The position numbers and the translations under genes are program-made. Below, piece by piece: positions 16,873-22,918 of a stretch of 22,918 nucleotides of DNA. A model generated the notes under the pieces. That model did no database searches. It saw nothing but the letters and a program-made list of their open reading frames with translations, and had not been told where the DNA came from. Position 1 is the stretch's first letter, and each line of letters begins with the position of its first letter. The stretch is from DASPWV01 sp046727855 (GTDB lineage Bacteria > Acidobacteriota > Vicinamibacteria > Vicinamibacterales > UBA2999). Where the stretch lies: positions 1 through 22,918 of the forward strand of contig JBKPDL010000029.1 in NCBI GenBank assembly GCA_046727855.1, written 5' to 3'.

Positions 16873-19089
16873 TCAGGTTGAACGGGTTTCCTCAGCAACC
16901 TGCAAGGCATTCTCCTTGACCGGTTCCACCACTTCGACCGGTTTTCCCGCCAGGCTGGCCACGATCATCGCGAGTTCCGCGGGCTGCACCGGTTTCGGGA
17001 CGTGCATGTTGAACCCCGCCGCAAGTACCTTCATGCGATCGGCGGCGCTTGCGTAAGCAGTCAGCGCCGCGGCCGGAATCCGTCCGCCGTTGCCCGCCGG
17101 CAGCGCGCGAATCCGGCGAATGAATATGTAGCCGTCCTCTTGCGGCATTTCGATGTCGGTGACAACGACGTGCGGGGAGCGTTTCGTCAGGAGGCTGAGG
17201 CCTTCCTGCGCCGACCCGCCGAGCGCCACTTCGGCGCCATAGCGTTCGAGAATGGTCCCGATCAGCTCCCGCGCGTCGGGATCGTCGTCCACGACCAGCA
17301 CGCGAATGCCGGCGAGCGATGGCCCCTCGCCAAGCCAGACGGGCCGGTCGCCCGACGCGGCGAGCTCGAGATCGGGACTGGTCGCGGCCGGCACTCGCTT
17401 GGTGGCGCGGCGCGGCAGCTTGATCGAAAAGATCGCGCCCGTCCGTCCGGACTGCGACACGTTCGACGCCGAGATCGATCCACCATGCATCTCGACGAGG
17501 TTCCGCACAATGGCGAGTCCAAGTCCGAGCCCTTTGTGCGTGCGTGTGGACGAGGAATCCGCTTGACGGAATCGCTCGAATACGAACGGCAGAAACTCGG
17601 GGGAGATGCCCGGGCCGTTGTCCTCCACGATCATTTCGCACTCGGTTTCGGTCTGATGAACCCTCACCTGGACCAGGCCGCCTTGCGGCGTGAACTTGAT
17701 CGCGTTGCTCAGCAGGTTCCAGATGACTTGTTGCAGCCGATCGGCATCTCCCCAAATCGGCATGATGTTCAGATCGTGCACCAACTGCAGTCGGATGCTC
17801 TTGGCGTCAGCCGACGGTTGCACCGTTTCAGCGGCGGTTCTGATGATGCTTCCAAGATCCACGCTCCGTAGGTCGAGCCGGAGCTTGCCCGCCATGATCC
17901 GTTGCACCTCCAGGATGTCGGAGATCAGCTGTTCCTGGCTTTGTGCGTTGCGGACGATGGTTTCCACCGCGGCGCGCCGGCGGTCGTCGGGCAACGACGG
18001 ATCGCGGAGCATGTGCGCCCAGCCCACGATGGCGTTGAGCGGTGTGCGCAGCTCGTGTGACAACGTTGCGAGGAACTCATCCTTGATCCGGCTGGCTTCC
18101 TCCGCGGCTGCGCGCGCTTTGCGGGCATCCTCCGCCTCTCGCGCCTGGGCTTCGAAGAGCCGCGCGTTTTCAATCGCCAGCGCAACGCGGTTCGCAACCG
18201 CCTCGGCCGCGCGTAAATCTGCATCTGAGTACGCCGGATTGTCGGAACGAAAGAGTGTCAAAGCGCCGAGAAGTTCTTTTCCCAGCTGAATCGGAACCGC
18301 AACGGCGTGACGCGCTTCGAAGCGGTCATAGAGCGGTTGCAGATGCGGTGGGACGGCGCGACGCAGGTCAATTCGTCGCGGGTTGTCAAGAACGACCGTT
18401 CGGCGTGTCTCCATCAGTTTCGCGTAGTACTCGTTCTGTGCGGTTTCTTCCGGATCGAGCAGCACGGCCTCGAGCATCGGCATTGCGGCGGGCTCGCGAT
18501 GGTGATACGCCACGGCCTTAAGCTTGCCGTCGCGAAGCACACGAATAATGCACGCGTCGCGGATGGTTTCGGCGACGCGGCGGGCGGTGTTCCTGACGAC
18601 CTCGTCGAAGGTCGGCGAGGCGCGGACCGTGTCGGTGATGTCAGCGAGCAGCGCCAGTCGGGAAGCCTCGCGTTCGATGTTGGCGCGCTCTCGTTCGAGC
18701 GCTTCGTTACGTTCCGTGGTCAGTCGCGTGCGTGTCTCAGCCGTGCGCAGTGCCTGTTCAAGCCGCGCCGTGAGCGCGGCGACCGCGGTGCTTGTGAGGA
18801 TGAATGCGACCAGCGGTATTGCGTCGGCCGCGCTGGAGAGAAAAGCGAACGGCGGCGACGTGAAGAACCGGCCGACGGCAAGGGCTGAGAGAAACGTCGC
18901 AAAGAGCGCCGCCGCAAAATTCCCCGTCAGGCTGACACCGGTTACCGCTGCGAAGTAAAAAACGTACGGAACCGCGGTGGGTCCGACGAGCGACGTGAGT
19001 AAGTGGCGCACACCGGTCGCAAGCGCAACGGCGAGCGCGGCCACGCCAAACGCAAAAAGGTTGGATCTGCTGCTGACACGCTCGGGCAC
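16873..19089 (-). CDS. Hybrid histidine kinase with GAF sensor and C-terminal receiver
   Basis: The 738-aa membrane sensor kinase starts at GTG 19089 with a GGGGGA about 12 nt upstream. Residues 10-110 hold about four hydrophobic helices like the KdpD-type (DUF4118) membrane module. A short coiled coil (110-145) leads to a GAF domain (about 150-310). The HisKA box FLATLSHELRTPLNAIVGW contains the phospho-acceptor His345. The ATPase has NLLSNAIKFTPQGG, DNGPGISPEF and GLGLGLAIVRN. A receiver domain (about 594-715) has the acidic pair DDDP, phospho-acceptor Asp645 (TDIEMP) and Lys699 (HVPKPVQP). All residues for autophosphorylation and intramolecular transfer are present. No partner response regulator or Hpt gene is nearby, so its output is unknown. 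It is last in the minus-strand rmuC unit. Confidence 0.94.
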   Translation of the reverse strand: MPERVSSRSNLFAFGVAALAVALATGVRHLLTSLVGPTAVPYVFYFAAVTGVSLTGNFAAALFATFLSALAVGRFFTSPPFAFLSSAADAIPLVAFILTSTAVAALTARLEQALRTAETRTRLTTERNEALERERANIEREASRLALLADITDTVRASPTFDEVVRNTARRVAETIRDACIIRVLRDGKLKAVAYHHREPAAMPMLEAVLLDPEETAQNEYYAKLMETRRTVVLDNPRRIDLRRAVPPHLQPLYDRFEARHAVAVPIQLGKELLGALTLFRSDNPAYSDADLRAAEAVANRVALAIENARLFEAQAREAEDARKARAAAEEASRIKDEFLATLSHELRTPLNAIVGWAHMLRDPSLPDDRRRAAVETIVRNAQSQEQLISDILEVQRIMAGKLRLDLRSVDLGSIIRTAAETVQPSADAKSIRLQLVHDLNIMPIWGDADRLQQVIWNLLSNAIKFTPQGGLVQVRVHQTETECEMIVEDNGPGISPEFLPFVFERFRQADSSSTRTHKGLGLGLAIVRNLVEMHGGSISASNVSQSGRTGAIFSIKLPRRATKRVPAATSPDLELAASGDRPVWLGEGPSLAGIRVLVVDDDPDARELIGTILERYGAEVALGGSAQEGLSLLTKRSPHVVVTDIEMPQEDGYIFIRRIRALPAGNGGRIPAAALTAYASAADRMKVLAAGFNMHVPKPVQPAELAMIVASLAGKPVEVVEPVKENALQVAEETRST

Positions 19090-19143
19090 GTCGGCGATTA
19101 TCCCCCACCGATGACGCGAGATCGTCTCGTTCTTGCGCCAGCT

Positions 19144-20073
19144 CTACCGTGATCGCTGAAGATCCGCTTCTGCCGCGATGTAGCCGAATGCCGACCACTG
19201 AGGACCCGCCACGACTTTCTCGAAGATCTCGCGTGCCTTGTCGCGGTCGCCGTTCACGTAATACCAGTTGCCCACACCGTAGCCCTGCGTCGCGACGGTC
19301 AGTGCATCGGCGTTTGCTGCATCGAGCAGGGCCTCAGGCTTTTCAAGGCCCTTGTACATGAGCAAGCGACGATGGTAGGAGGCGTTCTCGAGGATCTCCA
19401 TCTTCGGCGTGATGCGCTCGAGCACTTTCGCAGCTTCGGCTTTGCGGCCAAGCCGCATCAGCGTCATCCACAACCAATCGCTCGTTGCAGCAATCGCATC
19501 GTCGTTGGTCGACACCGTCATGCACTCCTCCCATGCCGCGAGCGCTTTGTGGTAATCGCCTTTCAGGTAGTGGGCCAGGGCGAGGTGGTACCAGATGTTG
19601 AATTGCATCGTGCTGCGCGGTTTGCCCGACGGATTGGGCGCGCCATCCGGCTCGATCTCGTCCGCCTTGCCCTTGATGAGCGATACCGCTTTCTCGAAAT
19701 CGGCAATCGCTCGATCGAACTGCCGCACTGTGATGTAGCGATGCCCGCGATGCCGATACATGCGGGGGTCGTTGGGATGCAAGGCAATGCCTTTAGAGAA
19801 CGTGCCGATCGCATCCTGGTAGCGCCAGAGATAGCCAAGCCGGCGTCCGGTCCAGATGATGGCATCGGCGCTCGTCGGGTTCGCCGCGAGGTCCTTCTCC
19901 GCCTGTGCGAGATCGCCTTCGAGCGTTTGCCGGTTCGCGAGCTCGATGGGATAGAGCGGCTTGCCGGAGAGAGATGTCGCTTCCGCCTTTGACTCGCCCT
20001 GAGCGAGCCCCGGCGAGTCGAAGGACTGCTCAGTGCACAACGCCAGCAGCAGCGCGGCAACATACCTACCCAT
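19144..20073 (-). CDS. Secreted tetratricopeptide-repeat protein
   Basis: The 309-aa product has a signal-peptide-like N-terminus (MGRYVAALLLALC, cleavage probably near residue 25) and at least four TPR-like helix pairs: residues about 50-65 (LEGDLAQAEKDLAANPTSA), 70-100 (AIIWTGRRLGYLWRYQDAIG), 103-133 (MYRHRGHRYITVRQFDRAIA) and 160-190 (WYHLALAHYLKGDYHKALAA). A further one lies near 265-290 (GNWYYVNGDRDKAREIFEKV). ATG 20073 has GAGGTG 7 nt upstream and overlaps the rmuC stop by 8 nt, indicating translational coupling. TPR proteins usually mediate protein contacts; no specific partner is evident. Confidence 0.85.
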   Translation of the reverse strand: MGRYVAALLLALCTEQSFDSPGLAQGESKAEATSLSGKPLYPIELANRQTLEGDLAQAEKDLAANPTSADAIIWTGRRLGYLWRYQDAIGTFSKGIALHPNDPRMYRHRGHRYITVRQFDRAIADFEKAVSLIKGKADEIEPDGAPNPSGKPRSTMQFNIWYHLALAHYLKGDYHKALAAWEECMTVSTNDDAIAATSDWLWMTLMRLGRKAEAAKVLERITPKMEILENASYHRRLLMYKGLEKPEALLDAANADALTVATQGYGVGNWYYVNGDRDKAREIFEKVVAGPQWSAFGYIAAEADLQRSR

Positions 20074-21376
20074 TCTTTTTCACCTCAACTGTCTCGCCAT
20101 CGATGACATCTTCGGGAAGGGCGAGGAGATTGGCGCTCTGAAGAATTCGCGGGATCGTGTCGATCGCCTGAAGCGGTTCGATTTCGCTTTCCGATGTCGC
20201 GCCGAGGTCCTTGAACTTGCGCGCGGTCACGAGCACGCGGGTCTCGTAGGAGCCCACGGTTTCGTTGAAGGCACGGACCGTGCTGTCCAGCCGCGTGCGC
20301 AGCGTGTCCATGTACTCGGTCATCTTCGCGACGCGAGCGTAGAGTTCCTTGCCGAGCGCCTGGATTTCCTCTGCGTTGCGCGCGAGCCGCTCCTGACGCC
20401 ACCCCTGCGCGACCACTTGCAGCAGTGCAATCAACGTCAACGGGCTCGCTGGAAACACCCGCGCCCGAACGCCAAAGTCGATCAGCTGCTGATCGTGTTG
20501 CAGTGCCGACTGAAAAAACGCCTCACCAGGCAGGAACATCACGGCAAACTCGGGCGACGGCTGGCACTGCTCCCAGTAGTTCTTCGCGCCCAGCTTGGCC
20601 ATGTGTTCGCGAACCTGGCGCGCATGGTCAGCCATCCGCTGCGCGCGGACCGCCTCCTCCGGCGCGTCCTGCGCATCGAGATACGCTTCGAGAGGAACCT
20701 TCGCGTCAACGACGATCGTGCGACCGCCCGGCAGCTTCACGATCAGATCGGGCCGTTGCCGGCCCGCGTCGCCGATGAGCGACGGCTGCTCGTCGAAGTC
20801 GCAGTAATCGAGCATGCCCGCGAGCTCCACGACGCGGCGGAGCTGCATTTCACCCCAGCGGCCACGCACCGAAGGCGTGCGCAATGCCCGCACGAGATTC
20901 TGGGTTTCGGCCCGCATCCGTTCCTGCTGCTGGTGGATATCGCGCAGCAGGGTCGAGATCGCGGCGCTGCTCTGCAGGCGCCCCTTTTCGCTCTCGCCAA
21001 GTTTCTGATCAACCTGCGTCAACGTGTCGCGAATCGGCTTGATCAGCTCGTCAAACGCCTGCTGACGCCTGCCGATTTCGTTCAAGGCGTCCTTTTGCAC
21101 GTTTCCGAGCTTTTGGTCAGCGAGCTTGAGGAACTCCTCGGTGCTGTTGCGGAGAGCGGCGTTGGCGAGCGCCTCGAACGACTCGCGAAATTGGATTTCT
21201 GCTTTTTCGAGCAGCGCCACTTTCTCGGGGACGACCTGTTGCTGATGCGTCAGCTCGGCGCGGAGCCGCGCGTTGTCTTCACGAACCGTCAGCGACGCCG
21301 AGTGCGCCCAGGCCCACCCGGCGATCGCTCCTACAACGAACGTGACAACTGCAATCGTGACAAACGTGACGTCCAA
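20066..21376 (-). CDS. rmuC: DNA recombination protein RmuC
   Basis: The 436-aa product matches RmuC, a nuclease-fold-related protein linked to limiting recombination at inverted repeats. It has one N-terminal transmembrane helix (VTIAVVTFVVGAIAGWAWA), a long coiled coil (about residues 30-190) and the conserved RmuC core: VRGRWGEMQLRRVVELAGM, DLIVKLPGGRTIVVDAKVPLEAYL (split here by normal variation), and FLPGEAFFQSAL. TTG at 21376 is chosen as start because AAGGA lies 6 nt upstream and it gives the usual short N-terminus before the helix. The last 8 nt overlap the start of the TPR gene. Family assignment is firm; its exact activity is not established even in model species. Confidence 0.94.
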   Translation of the reverse strand: MDVTFVTIAVVTFVVGAIAGWAWAHSASLTVREDNARLRAELTHQQQVVPEKVALLEKAEIQFRESFEALANAALRNSTEEFLKLADQKLGNVQKDALNEIGRRQQAFDELIKPIRDTLTQVDQKLGESEKGRLQSSAAISTLLRDIHQQQERMRAETQNLVRALRTPSVRGRWGEMQLRRVVELAGMLDYCDFDEQPSLIGDAGRQRPDLIVKLPGGRTIVVDAKVPLEAYLDAQDAPEEAVRAQRMADHARQVREHMAKLGAKNYWEQCQPSPEFAVMFLPGEAFFQSALQHDQQLIDFGVRARVFPASPLTLIALLQVVAQGWRQERLARNAEEIQALGKELYARVAKMTEYMDTLRTRLDSTVRAFNETVGSYETRVLVTARKFKDLGATSESEIEPLQAIDTIPRILQSANLLALPEDVIDGETVEVKKNG

Positions 21377-21779
21377 TTACTGTCCTTGACTCGTCGTCGG
21401 GCGAGACCCAACCAACCCTTGCTCATCGCCTGTCCACAACCCAAGACGCACGGTACGGCGCAGGCGCACGCCAGACTTCTTCAAAATGAGCATAGCTTCC
21501 ATCATTACGGCTCTTCGTCCTCCAATCGGCGCCGGCACGCATCTGCGGTGAGTTCGTGAGTCGACTTCCGCGTAACGTAATCCGTCGTCCCCGGAGCTCA
21601 GATCCGTTCGCGAGTGTAATCGACAAGCCGCCCGTGCAGCCACAAGGTGTGCACAAATCAGGCTCGTCAGCCGATAACGATCGTGACGGAGTGCCGCGTT
21701 TGCCCTGGACGACCCGGTTAGTGTAACTGGTACAGCAATCAACACTTACATCGCGCGCTGACGTCAGCCAGCCGCGCGC
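21377..21779. other. 403-nt interval without a gene
   Basis: This stretch lies between the start of rmuC and the decayed kinase-like gene, so it should include the rmuC promoter, though I see no clear -35/-10 pair. ORFs within it look like nothing known. Near its end is a perfect 12-bp palindrome GCTGACGTCAGC (21757-21768) flanked by GCGCGC on both sides (21752-21779 region). A segment CGGTTAGTGTAACTGGTA (about 21714-21732) resembles a tRNA D-arm by chance, but no acceptor stem or anticodon arm can be folded around it. Confidence 0.5.
21757..21768. repeat. Perfect 12-bp palindrome GCTGACGTCAGC
   Basis: The 12-mer is identical to its reverse complement and is flanked by CG-rich repeats (TCGCGC before, CCGCGCGC after). 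It sits just before the kinase-like remnant. It may be a binding site for a dimeric regulator or chance in GC-rich DNA. Confidence 0.35.
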
Positions 21780-22228
21780 ATGGATGGTTCGCGGAATACT
21801 GTGATGGAACGTGTGCCCGGACTTCCTTCGGATTCCCCCGCCCTTGCCGTCTTCAAGGACGGCTTCGGCGTCCGCTATTTGACGATCGATCCCGAGGCGC
21901 GCAAGGCCGGCGAGCCCGTTGAAGTTCTCGAATTCGAACGTTCGCTCGTCGATGCTGCATAAGTCTCTTACGTCAGCTCATTCCTTCTGTCGCCCTGTTT
22001 GCGCGCCATCAGAAGGAAGTGGGCATCGGCATCATTGGACCGGAGCGGCTGATTCTCACGCCGAAAGGGCAGCTCGTGCTCACCGAGGTCACGCTCGGGG
22101 AGAGCCTCGACAAGCTGTTGCTTATCCCGATTCAGATTCGCGTGGGCGTCCAGACGCGCAGTATCTCGAATTGCAGAGCCGCTGAAAGCAAGCCAACAAC
22201 AAGAACTAGCCAAGGGCCGCCGAGTTAG
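21780..22228 (+). pseudogene. Decayed protein-kinase-like (pseudokinase) gene fragment
   Basis: Frame 3 from 21780 encodes PGLPSDSPALAVFKDGFGVRY and TIDPEARKAG, ending LVDAA at a stop at 21960-21962. The natural continuation, SLLRQLIPSVALFARHQKEV and GIGIIGPERLILTPKGQLVL, is in frame 2, and after LDKL a third frame (LSRFRFAWASRRAVSRIAEP) again reads more plausibly than the open one. The GIIGPERLILTPKGQLVLTE segment resembles the catalytic-loop region of bacterial Ser/Thr kinase-like proteins (xxPENLLLTPxGxVVLxD), but the catalytic Asp/Asn are not in place, suggesting a pseudokinase. No kinase P-loop or downstream domain remains. At least two frame changes plus truncation indicate a pseudogene. 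The family call is tentative. Confidence 0.4.
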
Positions 22229-22261
22229 CCGGATATCAAGGGCAGGGCTCTTGGCTAGTTC
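22203..22261. repeat. Strong 16-bp inverted repeat (hairpin)
   Basis: The arms 22203-22218 (GAACTAGCCAAGGGCC) and 22246-22261 (GGGCTCTTGGCTAGTTC without its first G) pair over 16 bp with a single G-U, and 12 bp are perfect (GAACTAGCCAAG / CTTGGCTAGTTC). The loop is 27 nt. It sits at the end of the pseudogene, before the DinB-like gene, and its right arm merges into the tandem heptamers. It could be a terminator-like structure or an intergenic repeat element. Confidence 0.75.
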
Positions 22262-22282
22262 CTAATTCCTACTTCCTAGTTC
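22255..22282 (+). repeat. Four tandem heptamers CTA(G/A/C)TTC
   Basis: Reading from 22255: CTAGTTC, CTAATTC, CTACTTC, CTAGTTC, without gaps. The same heptamer appears inverted in the left arm of the adjacent hairpin (GAACTAG, 22203-22209). This is a degenerate simple repeat in the 5' region of the DinB-like gene, able to change copy number by slippage. Confidence 0.7.
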
Positions 22283-22334
22283 AGACTGCGAAGAAATTGC
22301 ATTACGATGTCGGCTTCCCCGGGGGAAACCGAAA

Positions 22335-22901
22335 ATGATACGGATTTTGAGTTTGTCGTGTGCAATGGTTGTTGCGATGGCGGTCGGTGCCGCAGCGCAG
22401 CAGGGAATGGCCCCGCCCAAGAACATGGCCGAAGCGTTGCAGCGCGCGCATGCCGTAGCGTTCCGCAACCTGGTGGAATCGGCCGAGAAGATGCCGGAAG
22501 CCGACTACACCTTCGTCGGCGCCAAAGATATCCGGACGTTCGGCGGATTCATCGGCCACGTGATCAACGCCAGTTATGCGAACTGTGCCCGCGCCAAGGG
22601 CGAGCAGAATCCGAACAAGGAAGATTTCGAGAAGGCGCCGCCGCCAAAAGCCAAGCTCGTCGAGGCGATCAAGGCCGCCCAGGCGTACTGCGACGCCGTG
22701 TACAACGCGCAAACCGATGCGACACTCGCCGAGATGATCCCGCAGGGACAGGCACAGGCGCCGCGCGGCTCCGTGCTCCTTGGCAACATCGCGCATAACA
22801 ACAACGAATACGGTCAGGTCGTGTTGTTGCTCCGCCTCAAGGGTATCGTTCCGCCGAGCACCGAGCGCGCCAACCAGATGCGCCGCCCGGGTCAGCACTG
22901 A
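22335..22901 (+). CDS. Secreted DinB-like (DinB/YfiT superfamily) protein
   Basis: The 188-aa product has a signal peptide (IRILSLSCAMVVAMAVGAAA, cleavage near AAAQ) and a four-helix DinB-like domain. The DinB/YfiT superfamily holds metal-binding proteins, including thiol-dependent enzymes, though most members have no known activity. His75 (GFIGHVINASY) and His155 (GNIAHNNNEYGQ) match two of the usual three metal ligands. The third, expected four residues after His155, is Glu159 here, so metal binding may differ. The C-terminal motif LLLRLKGIVPPS is typical of the exported subgroup. ATG 22335 has GGGGGA about 8 nt upstream. It stands alone in this window, after the hairpin/heptamer region. 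Confidence 0.9.
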   Translation: MIRILSLSCAMVVAMAVGAAAQQGMAPPKNMAEALQRAHAVAFRNLVESAEKMPEADYTFVGAKDIRTFGGFIGHVINASYANCARAKGEQNPNKEDFEKAPPPKAKLVEAIKAAQAYCDAVYNAQTDATLAEMIPQGQAQAPRGSVLLGNIAHNNNEYGQVVLLLRLKGIVPPSTERANQMRRPGQH

Positions 22902-22918
22902 CGGTCAAAGTCGGGATG

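Noticed and set aside
21714..21740. Possible tRNA fragment (GGTTAGTGTAACTGG)
   Set aside because: It has only a D-arm-like word; no cloverleaf can be folded with the surrounding bases.
22302..22898. 198-aa minus-strand ORF opposite the DinB-like gene
   Set aside because: The plus strand has a signal peptide, Shine-Dalgarno and family motifs; the antisense ORF has none.

Overview
The window is GC-rich bacterial DNA with tightly packed genes. It carries many secreted or periplasmic hydrolases, a DinB-like protein with a signal peptide, a bacterial dipeptidyl peptidase III, a sodium:solute symporter and a GAF-type hybrid histidine kinase. This gene set fits a soil or sediment Acidobacteriota genome, perhaps class Vicinamibacteria. 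The assignment is inferred from gene content and style; no rRNA or other marker is present. No CRISPR array, complete tRNA, insertion sequence or phage gene was found.

Layout. (1) 1-926: 3' part of an AI-2E-type membrane transporter gene, cut by the window edge and broken by a frameshift near 400. (2) 927-1911: almost 1 kb with no convincing gene, possibly decayed DNA or an assembly junction. (3) 1912-4341 (-): secreted penicillin-acylase-family Ntn hydrolase, divergent from an argininosuccinate-lyase-family gene. The 53-bp spacer holds overlapping -10-like hexamers on the two strands. (4) 4395-7735 (+): argH-like gene, a 32-aa membrane microprotein, an SSS symporter and a 30-aa membrane microprotein, with overlaps or almost no spacing, closed by a hairpin. 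(5) 7757-8291: a YciI-like gene head-to-head with a half-length asparaginase that has lost its catalytic middle. (6) 8429-16864 (+): a two-helix membrane protein, a beta-CASP metallo-beta-lactamase nuclease, dipeptidyl peptidase III, a secreted HEAT-repeat/cyclophilin fusion, a PLP aminotransferase and 4-alpha-glucanotransferase. From the nuclease onward the spacings are 0-16 nt, so this is probably one transcription unit. (7) 21376-16873 (-): rmuC, a secreted TPR protein and a hybrid histidine kinase, another probable operon, converging on malQ. (8) 21377-22918: a gene-free stretch, a decayed kinase-like gene, a strong 16-bp hairpin with tandem heptamers, and a secreted DinB-like protein.

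How the genes may work together. Several products suit use of external peptides, amides and glucans: penicillin acylase, dipeptidyl peptidase III, aminotransferase, the symporter and MalQ. Most other genes look like housekeeping or stress functions. The most unusual points are the two microproteins bracketing the symporter, the internally deleted asparaginase, the HEAT-cyclophilin fusion, and the hairpin/heptamer element near 22.2 kb.
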